Below, piece after piece: positions 32,241 through 43,129 of a DNA stretch of 64,000 nucleotides. A model generated the notes under the pieces. That model saw nothing but the letters and a program-made list of their open reading frames with translations. It was not told the DNA's origin and ran no database searches. The stretch is from Periplaneta americana (taxonomy: Eukaryota > Arthropoda > Insecta > Blattodea > Blattidae): NCBI RefSeq assembly GCF_040183065.1, contig NC_091132.1, positions 165,800,102 to 165,864,101 on the forward strand. The letters run 5' to 3'. Numbering within the stretch: position 1 is the stretch's first letter; every line of letters begins with the position of its first letter. A program made the translations under genes and the position numbers.

Positions 32241-32609
32241 ATTGTCTTATCGTAGTTACCTAAGCAGCCCGTCACTACACAAACATCTATCTGACATGGT
32301 TATGAAAAATTTATGTTATCACTGACAACATAACAATGGACATATAGGCGCAAATGCACAAGCGAGGAGAGCGTCTTACACTGAAACACATGGCACATTG
32401 CTGAGCTGATAGGACGGGCTGCGACGTTGCCACAATTACCAGAGCCGGGCTATGCTTGTAATTATAAGTTCAGTGCTTTAAGATGCCATACGTAACATTT
32501 CATTAGTATAAGAAACTAAATGTTCGTATTAAAATAAATTCAAACTTTGAAGATCTGCATCTCAAAAGTATGGAAAAAACAGTTAGAACTTTGTCAAACC
32601 ATGGCCACG

Positions 32610-32999
32610 ACCTGCAGAATTTTTTCAGCATTTTCCCTTATGTCAGTAATTTTTTTTAGGTGTAAAATTATATCGAATTTCAAAAATAAAACAACAAATG
32701 TCTCAGGGCTCAGGAGGCTATAGAATTACAAAAGTTTACAAGAAGACTTTACTTTTTTTTTTAGGAAGATAAACTCTAATTTACCCTTAAGATGTGTAAA
32801 GAGTGGGAATTTAAATCGTGTAATACGAGTTTAGATATCTTGCAAAGCACTTGAGAAGTTTTACTGACATTGACTTCTTGCGTTTCTACATATGTTGCTG
32901 ACTGCAGAACTATACGTCCTGTGGAATCTCGTTCTCCAAACTGGGTTATCAAAAAAGCATATTGGGACGGATTTCCGGAATCTATTTTGTTCAGTAACG
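32610..32999. other. ZF2 intron 4, AT-rich
   Basis: Nothing certain. The sequence 32870-33000 may already belong to the LINE remnant that follows. Confidence 0.3.
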
Positions 33000-33366
33000 G
33001 GCATGAAAGTGTGGACTCTGTAGTAGAACACTTGTTAAATGTGGTGATTAAGTCAGCAGAGTTATCTGTCCTCCACTTGTTCTGCAAGCCAAAACATGGG
33101 TGTCCATTGGTGGATGGATGCTTGCAGAGATGCAGTCCCAGACCGTAAACGTGCCTTACGCCAATTTGAGCGCCATCGAACCCAAGAAAATTTTGTCCAG
33201 TTCAAACGTCTTCGAGCCAAAGCTCGTCGCACTTTTAGCGATGCTAATAACACTTCCTGGAAAAACTATGTCACTTCCTTGAAAAATAATATCCCAGCTA
33301 ACATCGTATGGGACAAAGTCCTTCAAATAATGACGAAACATAGTTCTCAATATCAAGTGTTTTGAA
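33000..33366 (+). mobile_element. LINE remnant, region between endonuclease and reverse transcriptase
   Basis: WWMDACRDAVPDRKRALRQF, ENFVQFKRLRAKARRTF and SWKNYVTSLKNNIP...VWDKV form the conserved bridge found in jockey-type LINEs (WW...C..A...R..A.R.F, then LRA.AR, then SW..Y.SS.N). Upstream pieces are in another frame. Neither the endonuclease nor the reverse-transcriptase domain follows. Confidence 0.7.
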
Positions 33367-33980
33367 TATTGCCGCAACGACCACCAGTACCATAGAAATT
33401 GTTGAAATATTTGCAAAGAAATTTGATTTGCGCCTTTTTTAGTTGTCTGTAAACAGTTCGAAACACAACAGCACGGCATTTTTTTTTTCCCGATTTATAT
33501 TACATTCGTTCTCCTCACAACAACCATGCATAGCGCGCGCAGGAACAACAATGGCCGATTGTCGGCATTTGTAGTACTCTGGATATCCACGGACTCTGGT
33601 ACAAACAGGTCAGTCATCCATCTAGCGGAGTAACAAGACATCATTGCACTCGCTATAGTAGCGCCTCCAGTTTACCCTATTCCGAGCTTGGTTAAGTAAT
33701 AGATCCAGGTTTCTTATCAGTTCGTGAATTTCAAAATGGAACTACGTTCCTTCTTTTTTGCATATTGTAAAACAGACAAAAACGAATGTGGCCTAGTTAA
33801 ACATTTCATAGCGTTATATATATTGGTCATTTGGCTTAGCACTTTTTTGCAAAATATAATTGATGTCTTACATATCCGAAAAGAGTATTCATTTTCAAAA
33901 GCAAGTTTTTTTTAGGTTACTTTCTTTTTACATAAGTGCATCCAATTGTGATATTATTTATATAAATTAAAAGAGATTCA
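33367..33980. other. ZF2 intron 4, nothing recognised
   Basis: A T-run at 33480-33489 and a GC-richer patch near 33530 are the only features noted. Confidence 0.35.
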
Positions 33981-34480
33981 GTCAAAAATATCAGTTATCT
34001 CGGTTACCAAATTTCATATGAAGAAGAAAAGGATTTGAATGAGAAAATTATTAAATTCAACAGAGGAATAGGGATAATTAATCAGATATTCAAACCAACC
34101 TTAGTACAAAAACACACGCGCACCAGAATTTATAAAACATTGACCAGATCTATACTCTGTTTTGGTAGTGAAGCTTGGAGATTCGTAGTATTGATTCACA
34201 CAGATTAACGGCGGCAGAAATGAGATTTATGCTTCGTACAGCGGGATACACGAGAATGGATCACATTAAAAATTTTTACATTATGAAAGAACAGCAGATT
34301 GAATTGATTACGGAATACCTACAGAGATACAGACAAACCTAGAGATCACATGTCATCAGAATGCATCGTTCTAGAATTCCACGGCAAATTTTAAATTATC
34401 ATCCTGTGGGCAAGAGATCCTTGGGCAGATCGTTCAAGCGTTGGCAAGTGACCGTAACGGCCCAATGCATGCAAGGATGA
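33981..34480 (+). mobile_element. LINE reverse-transcriptase C-terminal remnant
   Basis: NISYLGYQISYEEEKDLNEK, IIKFNRGIGIINQIF and TRTRIYKTLTRSILCFGSEA match the thumb region of RTE/CR1-like elements (YLG..I, then K...I..K.....L.YGSE.W). Later pieces are in shifted frames and the ending resembles the GKRSLGRSFKRW block. No tail or target duplication seen. It is a different family from the (GTAA)n LINE. Confidence 0.7.
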
Positions 34481-35235
34481 TGATGATCATCATCATCATG
34501 AAAAGATATTCAGGTTGTAATTATTATAAACTTAAATCATTTCTGAACTTTACCTAGGATAATGGCAGAGAGTATTACAAAATCATACAAATACGGTGCC
34601 ACAAAAATTTCTGTATACATCACAAAACTATTCACACAACAATAATATTCTGTAATTAGTACTTCGTAGGAAAACCTTTCTGTTCCATTACACTTTGTAA
34701 ACATTAGGCATCGATTTAAAAAAATGCTTCTTATTTCTTTTGAAATAGCCTGCTGTTTGTCTTGGTATTTTCGGTTAAGGGGACACTATGGTGAAATAAT
34801 GGTGAAAAATTAAGAAAATCCACTTAAAAATGTTTTGTGACTCTCTATTTAGACCGAGCTCAAAAAGCTAATTAATTTATGTTCCCGTGACTATTTTGAA
34901 GCTTTTGATATAATATAAACTAAAAATTGTGAAAATTGTGACGCAAGGAGCTTTTTTAGTGATGTCAATATAAAATACATTTAAAAAATATAATTTCAAA
35001 ACTCTTAGTCCTAATGGCACCAAATTTTGTACAGATGATAGTATTGTAGGCATGTTTATGTAGTTTAAAATTAATAAATTTTGGAAGAAAATTGTAAAAG
35101 ATTTAAAACTCATAGAAGTGTCCCCTTATGATCAGGAGTGTTTCCAATTTCATGTCTTCGAATTTGTTTCCGACGTTGAGACTACAAATGTTTTATCGTA
35201 TTACTCTCTTTATAGCACTCTTTTAAATTTTTCAG
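34481..35235. other. End of ZF2 intron 4
   Basis: AT-rich, no feature except the acceptor AAATTTTTCAG ending at 35235. Confidence 0.4.
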
Positions 35236-35950
35236 AAGCTCAGAGGATTTCAAGAAGCATGCACGGAAAACCAAATACGAAAGACCATTGTGCGAGATAT
35301 GTGGTAAATCCTTCCGGGAATCGGCAGATTTAAAACGACATGCACGAGTACACACGGGAGAAAGGCCATGCAAATGCGATATATGTGGAAAATGTTTTCA
35401 ACAATCGGCAGATTTAAAAAGGCACGTACGCATACACACTGGCGAAAGGCCATTCAAATGTGAGGTGTGTGGAAAGTGTTTCTCATCATCGTCAAATTTA
35501 CACGGACATCAACGGCTACACACAGGCGAAATGCCATTCAAATGCGAGTCGTGTGGAAAAAGTTTCTCATCATCGGGAAATTTGAACAAGCATAAACGCA
35601 TACACACGGGTGAAATGCCATTCAAATGCGAAATGTGTGGAAAGTGTTTCTCATCTTCTGGGATTTTATTAACGCATGCACGCATACACTCCGGTGAAAG
35701 GCCATTCGATTGTGCGATTTGTGGAAAGTGTTTTTCACAGTCTAGTAATTTAAAGCGACATGTCCGCATTCACACAAGCGAAAAGCCTTACAATTGCGTG
35801 ATGTGTGGAAAGTCTTTTTCGGATTTGGGAAATTTCAACAAACATGCTCGGTTACATAAAGTCGAAAAACCATTTAAATGCGAGGTGTGTGGAAAATGTT
35901 TCAAAGCATCTTCATTGTTAAGTGAACATGCACGCATTCACAACGGTTAA
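35236..35950 (+). CDS. ZF2 coding exon 5: eight C2H2 fingers and stop
   Basis: The exon starts in phase 2 directly after TTTTTCAG. It first encodes SSEDFKKHARKTKYERP, the back half of an incomplete finger, then eight complete fingers from CEICGKSF to CEVCGKCFKASSLLSEHARIH. The protein ends NG after the last finger. With exons 1-4 the predicted protein is about 383 residues: a short N-terminal region carrying seven hydrophobic-K-x-E sites and a compact DNA-binding array. Linkers are mostly TGERP/TGEMP; one is TSEKP and one KVEKP, which suggests relaxed constraint at the C-terminal end. The gene spans about 19 kb because its introns are loaded with mobile elements. Function as a nuclear regulator is inferred from the fold. 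Confidence 0.85.
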
Positions 35951-36114
35951 AGCTATGTGCTGAATATTTTTCACATACAGCAATGAGATAAAAATGCATA
36001 TGTGTTCATACGGATTCACAGCGACTTTGGTGAATTTGTGTATAGGTCACAGATACGTTGGTCTCTGACGTTTGGATCAAGTCTTTCACTCAAAGTTGAA
36101 TTTCGGTCACTGGA
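35951..36114 (+). other. ZF2 3' flank
   Basis: No canonical AATAAA was seen close to the stop before the SINE at 36129. Confidence 0.3.
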
Positions 36115-36128
36115 TATTGCTCAGAATT

Positions 36129-36403
36129 ATTACTATTTAATACGAGAAAAATTCGTACCGGAACCGGGAATCGAACCCGGGACTCTCAGCTCTGCGCGCT
36201 CTTTCCAACTGACCTATGCCGGGACACGATCCACGGCGCCGGCCGCACCCCTCTCGCAGAACTGAGATGTCCTGGGTTCGATTCCCGGTGCCGGTACGAA
36301 TTTTTCTCGTATTAAACAGTAATAATACATATTGGGTACTTCATAGTAGTCGTGTAATATTCAATTAGGTGGGCGAGACGTCATACAAAATGAATATGTG
36401 ATG
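36129..36403. mobile_element. Palindromic tRNA-derived SINE (two head-to-head halves)
   Basis: TATTGCTCAGAATT flanks both sides (36115-36128 and 36404-36417). The left half, on the minus strand, has box A (GGCATAGGTCAGTTGG) and box B (GGGTTCGATTCCCGG). The right half, on the plus strand, carries a second box B (GGGTTCGATTCCCGGTGCC) and the same outer sequence, so AATACGAGAAAAATTCGTAC appears inverted at both ends of the core. A non-repeated tail of about 80 bases follows the right half. Confidence 0.75.
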
Positions 36404-36417
36404 TATTGCTCAGAATT

Positions 36418-37072
36418 TTTAGGTCACTCAGTGCATTTGGGTCACGATTTTTCGGTCACTGAAATCGGTACCTCATTTCTTCGGTCAGATTGCAAGAAGG
36501 CAATATTTCTTTACTGCATTTTATTTTTCTTGTTTGTCACATAAGCACATTTTATTCGTAATCGTCTTAGCTATCAGTTTTTTCACAATTCTCGCTTGGA
36601 TTGAATTTCAGTGTGTACGCTACATCTCTTAGGTAAATATGCATATGCCCGCCATCTTTATACTCCATATCTTTGCACTACAGTTAGTATTCGATCCTGG
36701 TTGTTAATATACTTCTTTTTCAGGCTGGTCAGGAGCCATGTAATACCTTCTTCATTGTCATGTGTTTCTGCTTTAAGCTTATCCATAATTTTCAGAGTGA
36801 AGATTGAAGTGTAGAAACTGCTATCCGAAATTTATTTTGCCAGTCTTCGACAGCATTGTTGGTCTGAATTATTTTTGCTATTTTCATTATAGTAATCAAG
36901 ATTTTGTAAAAATAGTGACGGAGTGAAAATTAATGTGATTCTAAACCGAATACCAACGAGGTACATTGGTAGGATACAGTCGATACAATCGAATAATGGA
37001 TACAGCGAACACAATCGGATGACCATTATGTCTGTGATACCGAAACATGGTATTATCCAAGTATTGTTGTAC
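36418..37072. other. AT-rich spacer, nothing recognised
   Basis: No gene, repeat or regulatory site can be supported. Confidence 0.35.
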
Positions 37073-37081
37073 CCTAATTTC

Positions 37082-37352
37082 AGCCACCGGTGTGGCTCAA
37101 TCGGTTAAGTCTCTTGCCTGCCGGTCTGAAGTTGCGTTCGGGCGCGGTTTCGAGCCCCGCTTGGGCAGATTACCTGGTTGGGTTTTTCCGACGTTTTCCC
37201 AACCGTAATGTGAATGCAAGGTAATCTATGGCCAATCCTCGGCCTCATTTCGTCAATTATCATCTCGCTATCACCAATCTCATCGACGCTAAAGAACCTC
37301 GTAGTTTATACAGCGTCGTTAAATAACCAACTAAAATAAAAGAAATAAATAT
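37082..37352 (+). mobile_element. tRNA-derived SINE, family A, complete
   Basis: Starts AGCCACCGGTGTGGCTCAAT (box A), box B GCGGTTTCGAGCCCCGC, body GATTACCTGGTTGGGTTTTT and tail ACAGCGTCGTTAAATAACC. CCTAATTTC is duplicated at 37073-37081 and 37353-37361. This is the best full copy of the family in the window. Confidence 0.9.
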
Positions 37353-37361
37353 CCTAATTTC

Positions 37362-37680
37362 GTATTGACCGAAATGTCTTTTTGGCCGAAATGTATGATC
37401 GAAAAGATTCGTGACCTAAGAAGAGAGACCAAACTGCCTGAAACTTTATACGTACACTAACTGTAATATACAGTATATTTATTTTCTGTGTAAATTTCTG
37501 CTGAAAAATTCATGCAGTGAGGATTTTTATAATTCGTTGGTGCTTATGGCGTAAGTGCAACAGCCACAATCACAAAATGGAAGATTCGGTCTGCTCGCAT
37601 AAACGTAGCATTTTTATTTAGTAATCCTACATTTGCTGAAATGATAAATTGATATTCTATACACAATGATGATAATAGAA
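37362..37680. other. Spacer, nothing recognised
   Basis: No feature can be supported. Confidence 0.3.
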
Positions 37681-38404
37681 ATGACCTCTAAATGATGTCT
37701 ATGACCTGCTTTATATTCCTAGTATGTTCTTAGGAAGTATCTTGTTAACGTCCATACGACCATCATATGGTATTTTAGTAATTTTTTGTTGTACACTTTC
37801 TTACATGAAGGTTAATTTTTGATTGTACAGAATATATTTGTTATTCTAACAATGGTTGCTAGAAGAAAAAAATTATTTCCGGCCCTGAGGATCGAACCCG
37901 GTTCCTTGGTTTTTACGTACCAAGTGCTCTAACCAATGAACTACACCGAAACTCAATCCACAGCACCGGATCGAATCTCTCAAATCTACTACTGTTTTTC
38001 CTTTTTGTCCTGACTCCAAGTTACGTAGATTTTTCGCTCTAAATGACCTCTAAATGATATCTATGACATGCTTTATATTCTTAGTATGTTCTTAGGAAGT
38101 ATCTTGTTAACGTCCATACGACCATCATATGGTATTTTAGTAATTTTTTGTTGTACACTTTCTTACATGAAGGTTAATTTTTGATTGCACAGAATATATT
38201 TTTTATTGTAACAATGGTTGCTAGAAGAAAAAAATTCGTTCCGGCTCCGAGGATCGAACCCGGTTCCTTGGTTTTTACGTACCAAGTGCTCTAACCAATG
38301 AACTACACCGAAACTCAATCCACAGCACTAGATCGAATCTGTCAAATCTACTAATGTTTTCCCTTTTTGTCCCGACTCCAAGTTACGTACATTTTTCGCT
38401 TACC
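37681..38404 (-). repeat. Two tandem 362-base units each holding a tRNA-like SINE head
   Basis: Units 37681-38042 and 38043-38404 are about 95 percent identical by eye, starting ATGACCTCTAAATGAT. In each, the minus strand holds TGTAGTTCATTGGTTAGAGC (box A) and CCGGGTTCGATCCTC (box B), with an intervening arm CTTGGTACGTAAAAACCAAG. The arm loop is longer than the seven bases of a true tRNA, so these are tRNA-like and not working tRNA genes. The tandem arrangement suggests unequal exchange or slippage after insertion. Confidence 0.8.
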
Positions 38405-38499
38405 AGAGCATAATACTGTGGAATCCCGGCCACCAAGCCACTCAATTTAGTGCGCTCCTTGTATAATGGTGGTTGTCTTAATATATGTCAACATATATG

Positions 38500-38650
38500 T
38501 CGAACTTGGAGTCAGGCCACAAAGGGAAAACACTGTAGTTGAGATATTCGATCCAGTCCTGTGGATTGAGCTTCGACGTAGCTCAGTGGTTAGAGCACTT
38601 TGTACGTAGAACCAAGGACCGGGTTCTCTTCTAATAACTTTTGTATATTT
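38500..38650 (+). repeat. Third, inverted copy of the same tRNA-like repeat
   Basis: AACTTGGAGTCAGGCCACAA, then GTAGCTCAGTGGTTAGAGCA (box A) and GGACCGGGTTCTC (damaged box B) on the plus strand match the inverse of the tandem units. It lies 100 bases beyond them. Confidence 0.65.
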
Positions 38651-39306
38651 TCCTTTTAAGGGAAGAAGAGCAAAAATTAACACAGACTTTACTCGAAGAA
38701 CGCACCTAATAAAATACGAATGCAAATCATATGTTGAAGAAGCATCCCTGAAACTAACAGCTACTTGCAGTATACTGTTCTCTAACCAGATCAACCGTGA
38801 AAGGAATGTGCTTCCTATTGCCTCATCTATTGGAACGAAGTAGATAAATAATATTACAGTTATAACGCCAGTTTAAAAACCATGCGCTCTCCTGCACATT
38901 TTATTTCCTGTATGAAGAGATTAAAAGACCAGGAGGTTAACTGTGATCTAATTTTGTAAATAGGGTAGTATCAATATGTATGTATCAATGTTATGGTTTG
39001 TGCTGTGAGCGCTAGCCAATAGAGATAAGAGTACCCACGTGTGTGACCTTATGACATCTTATGACATCAACATTCATTCACAGCATTACCCCCCCTTCGT
39101 CTCATCCGGCAGAGACTTTCTCGTAGTTGGAGCACAGTATGGGCTTGACGACTGGGTTCTTCCAGTATGTAGCCATAATTCAACCTCACTATACAGTATG
39201 TATGGCTGTGATATATATTGTAAAGTTCTTTAGGTCAGGGATTCTTGCCATGTATTAGGAGCGTATAATAAATGTTTACATCATAGACACTGTTAGACTT
39301 TTAGTT
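38651..39306. other. Spacer, nothing recognised
   Basis: No coding or repeat signature was found. Confidence 0.3.
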
Positions 39307-39328
39307 AGTAACAGTGTGAACTACTAAA

Positions 39329-39901
39329 TGTACAGATGTGTGAAAATTATTAGAATAATCTTAATTTTAAAAGTTTTTTAATAGTTCCTTCACGAATATT
39401 AACTGAATTGATGAATATTGGTATATATTACTATACTGATGTAGGATATATTTACTACTAACAATGCCGGAAAGCATTGTTGTACATTGGTATATATCTT
39501 ATTTTACAGTTGTTATGGGAATTCAGAAATTATTATATTATGTTGGCGGTATTGGAAACATAAAAAATTATAGGCACAAAACAGATGTATACGTTCATTT
39601 GAACCTTCACAACAATGTAAACGCAAAGAACAATTTGTTTAAAGTATTTCTTAATTAATTTTTTATGTTTCCAATTCCTCCAACATAATATAATAATTTC
39701 TGAATTCCCATAACAATTGTAAAATAAGAAAAATACCAATGTTCAACAATGCTTTCCGGCATTGTTAGTAGTAAATATATCCTACATCAGTATAGTAATA
39801 TTATATACCAATATTCATCAATTCAATGAATATTTGTGAAGGAACTATTAAAAAACCTTTAAAATTAAGATTATTATAATAATTTTCACACCTCTGTACA
39901 T
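39329..39901. repeat. Long palindrome: two about 247-base arms around a 75-base loop
   Basis: Left arm (39329-39576, starting TGTACAGATGTGTGAAAATT) and right arm (39653-39901) are inverse copies, roughly 93 percent identical by eye, with a few small indels. Internal blocks such as ACAATGCCGGAAAGCATTGT and TTATGGGAATTCAGAAATTA occur once per arm. The loop has no feature. The differences between arms show it has existed for some time. Confidence 0.85.
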
Positions 39902-39902
39902 A

Positions 39903-40768
39903 GGCCAAGTAGAAATGATCGGGACGAAATTCAAATATAAACTGCTGAGCCATTTACACCCGAACCCACACTTTCTGAATTCGAAATTGGGATAGAAAAC
40001 TGAAAAAGTATAAGTCTCCAGGTATCGATCAAATTCCAGCACAATTCATACAAGAAGGTGGACACGCATTATCTAGCGAAATTTATAAGCTTGTACTTAG
40101 TTATTTGGGAAAAGGAAATTGTACCACAACAATAGAAGAAGTCCATAATTGTACCTATCTTTAAGAAGGGGGCGACACTAATTGTAGTAACTTTCAGGGA
40201 ATATCACTTTTGTTGACGTACAAAATCTTGTACAATATTCTTTTGAGAAGATTAACTCCATATGCAAATGAACTTATTGGGGATCACCAGTGTGGCTTTA
40301 GGCGTAATAGATCGACTATTGATCAGATTATTTGTACTGGACAGATAATGGAGAAGAAATTGGAGTACAAGGGTACAGTACTTCAGTTATTCATAGATTT
40401 TGAAAAGGCATATGACCCCATTAAGAGAGAAGTTTTATATAATATTCTTATTGAATTTGGTATTCCCAAGAAACTAGTTGGATTAATTAAAATGTGTCTC
40501 AGTAAAACGTACAGCAGAGTCTGTATAGGCCATTGGCATGTAGCATGTATGAGCGAATCCAGAAATGCATATGGAGTGTTAATTGGGAGTCTGGAGGGAA
40601 TAAGACCTTTGGAGAGGGCGAGACGCAGATGGAAGGATGATATTAAGATGGATTTGAGGAAGATGGGATATGATGGTAGAGACTATTAATTTTGCACAGG
40701 ACCGATGGGGGGGGGGGGCTTAATTGTAGGTGGCAATGAACCTCCACGTTCCTTAAAATTCATAAATA
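39903..40768 (+). mobile_element. LINE of the (GTAA)n family with internal deletion
   Basis: The left part encodes the reverse-transcriptase entry (PANELIGDHQCGFRRNRSTI, DQIICTGQIMEKKL, LFIDFEKAYDPIKREVLYNI). At about 40530 it jumps from SRVCIGH into the C-terminal part (ACMSESRNAYGVLIGSLEGI), so about 700 bases including the catalytic box are gone. The end LHVP and AATAAGTAA tail agree with the other copies. AGTAACAGTGTGAA lies at 40769-40782 and again at 39307-39320, left of the adjoining palindrome. Confidence 0.8.
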
Positions 40769-40782
40769 AGTAACAGTGTGAA

Positions 40783-41289
40783 ATCAACTATAGTTGCACG
40801 TACACTGTTTCTAGCAAATTGTGTTAGATTATTTTTCCATTAGTTTTGCTCATAGAATTCTTACATTGTGTTATTATAAACTCTGTTACATACAGTACTC
40901 CTAGGAGTTTTGCACTACAGATGTATTCAATGGAAATTCTGACATTGATGCTTCCAAGGATCGCTTCTATCTTTCATGGTGAAGTGTCTTTAGTTGCAGG
41001 GAATTTCCCTATAAGCAGTGGACCAATATTTCGAGTTCGAGTCCAGATACGTTAGAGTGTAATAATGTGGTGAACAATACCGAAAATAGTGCAACGTGTG
41101 GTTTATTTGAGTCAGGCGTTTCCGATATTAGAAACAGTAATAATAACGCGGAATCGATTATTTCAGTTGATCCAAATCACAAATATAAGGCGAAATAAGG
41201 AGCGGAAATATTTTTCTTTGCCTTGAGGCGCCTGTGTATGGAGTTGAGTGGGCTACGTTTAATTCCATTTTTTTTATTATCACTTTCTT
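40783..41289. other. Spacer, nothing recognised
   Basis: No feature can be supported. Confidence 0.3.
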
Positions 41290-41800
41290 AAAAGCTTTGT
41301 GGCTAACACGACAGCGCGTCCACACCTGTGGAGTAACAGCGCGTCTGGCCCGCGAAACCAGGTGGCCCGGGTTCGAATCCCGGTCGGGGCAAGTTACCTG
41401 GTTGAGGTTTTTTCCGGGGTTTTCCCTCAACCCAATACGAGCAAATGCTGGATAACTTTCGGTGCTGGACCCCGGATTCATTTCACCGGCATTATCACCA
41501 TTTCATTCAGACGCTAAATAACCTAGATGATACAGCGTCGTAAAATAACCCAATAAAATAAACACGACAGCGCATCTCTGGAGCTGTGAGATCAGTTTTG
41601 TAAGTTTCGTTAGCACATTCACGGCACCATTGATCTCTTTCTTCCTGTAAGTCCAGGCAGAGGCAAAAGGCAATAAAGTTTACTTTTTCGGTGGATAGTT
41701 CCAATATTTGTTTGGTAGGTTTGCAGTTTTGTTGTGGTAAGTTGCAATTTTTACCTCTAAAGTATATAAGTCAAACTACAGATTAGAATATTACCGTCAT
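41290..41800 (+). repeat. Dispersed repeat D, split by a SINE
   Basis: GCTTTGTGGCTAACACGACAGCGC, read as GCTTTGTGGCTAACACGACA with its continuation, and the following blocks (GCAATAAAGTTTAC, TTACCTCTAA) match 46972-47235. The unit is interrupted by the SINE at 41318-41561. Nature unknown. Confidence 0.55.
41318..41561 (+). mobile_element. tRNA-derived SINE, family B
   Basis: GTCCACACCTGTGGAGTAAC, box B GGGTTCGAATCCCGGTCGG, body GGTTTTCCCTCAACCCAATA and tail GATACAGCGTCGTAAAATAA. ACACGACAGCGC is duplicated at 41306-41317 and 41562-41573. Other copies: 43540, 47994, 58216. Confidence 0.92.
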
Positions 41801-41831
41801 TTTCTTTTCATTACATCTGTTTCACTATTAC

Positions 41832-43069
41832 CACAGTCTAGTATATACAGTCACGATGCTTGAATTTATGAGGCTACTAGGAACAATGGTCTGTGCAGGT
41901 ACTGTCACAGTCTACTATATACAGTCGCGAAGCTTGTGAATTTTTTGCAAATCTCGTGATAAAGCGCTCCAAGCGGTTAGCAACTAGAAACAATAGACTG
42001 TCCACGGTCGACTTTAGATTGTGTCGTATTTCCATCGAGTGCTAGCTCGTTGCGTATTTCACATTGAAATAATCTTTATATTAATAATTTATTTTATTTA
42101 TGTATAATTATAGCGTTTTTGGTTAGGATACCTTTATGGTTGTGAAATGTTCGTTATTGGTTGTAATGAAAATGTTAATGGCTAAAATACAATAATTTGA
42201 ATAATAATATTTACCGGTACTAGAGACGTAGAAAAATTAAGTTTGCTTTAATGAAATTTATTGATCACGTTTTATTTTCAATTCTGGTGGGATTATTATT
42301 GCTTAGGCCTGCTTTTTTTTTTTTTCAAAGGATATGTTTTTAATTATAGCTGTTAATTTTGTTGTTATTTTTATTTGCCACTTTACTAGAGACGTAGAAA
42401 AAGTCTGTTACAATAAAATTTATTGATCACCTTTTATTTCCAATTCTGGTGTGATTATTATTGCTTAACCTCATCCCGCTTTGTTAACTGCATAAGCCTA
42501 CACTACAAGTACCGGTACACGTAAGTTACTCCATTAATTCATACTTCCATTATTATTGTTGTAAAGGGAAATGCAAATTAATATTTATTGGTTTCATAGT
42601 TAATTATCGCTATAATCTTGAATGAGTGAAGCGATTATAGTAAATTTCAGTTCGTTTTGCACAAACAAAAATAATATTAACCTATTTCTTGCAGGTATCT
42701 TCGAGTTTATGGTGGAATTTAATATACTTCATTAAAATGATAAATTTACTTTATGCATTTAATATTTCAATAATGGAAGGAACTTGTTAATTTTCCCAAA
42801 AGAACACGACACGGAAAGTGTAACATATTTTGTCGTCTGCTAGGAGAGAAATCTGCGATGATGAGGCGATAGTAGCGATCCTAGTGGTGGGCAACTATCC
42901 ATGTTTGCATTTTTACTACATATAGAGCTTCGCGACTGTATATAGTAGATTGTGGTACTATTTCCAATGTCTGTAATGGGGCGATAGTAGCGATCCTAGT
43001 GGTTACCAACTATCTATGGATGCATATTTACTACGTATTGAGCTTCGTAGCTGTATATACTAGACTGTG
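41832..43069. mobile_element. MITE, CACAGTCTAG family, split by a longer relative
   Basis: The left end CACAGTCTAGTATATACAGT and right end (…TATACTAGACTGTG at 43069) belong to one 180-base MITE. It is opened at GTACT by the element at 41906-42954. CTATT occurs beside both outer ends. Confidence 0.75.
41906..42954. mobile_element. 1049-base longer relative of the CACAGTCTAG MITE
   Basis: Ends CACAGTCTACTATATACAGT and (inverted) CACAATCTACTATATACAGT differ from the small MITE only slightly, and the inner right block (GGCGATAGTAGCGATCCTAG) is shared. About 870 extra bases of AT-rich, non-coding DNA fill the middle. GTACTGT and GTACTAT at the borders fit a seven-base target duplication with one change. 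It inserted into a small MITE of its own family. Confidence 0.75.
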
Positions 43070-43129
43070 CTATTGTCCCTGTTCCGTGGCACGTTTTAGT
43101 TCGCGGAAATGTAATATTAAAGGAGGGGT

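Larger units (their letters stand above)
29539..32609 (-). mobile_element. 3.07 kb DNA transposon with inverted repeats and a THAP-domain remnant
   Basis: CGTGGCCTTGGTTTGACAAA at the left and its inverse (from CGTGGCCATGGTTTGACAAA) at the right form about 29-base terminal repeats ending GTTCTAACT. ACCT occurs next to both outer edges. A THAP-type DNA-binding domain lies on the minus strand near the right end, the expected place for the N-terminus of a P-element/THAP9-like transposase. The catalytic part was not recognised. Two SINEs (30486-30719, 31448-31630) have inserted. The subterminal motif TTTGACAAAGTTCTAACTG recurs inside near 29719. Confidence 0.65.

Noticed and set aside
33100-33479. 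Overlapping frames at the LINE bridge as separate genes
   Set aside because: The conserved LINE block in one frame explains them.
36129-38650. Working tRNA genes
   Set aside because: Box A and B are present, but the arms and loops do not form a normal cloverleaf, and target duplications mark SINE insertions.
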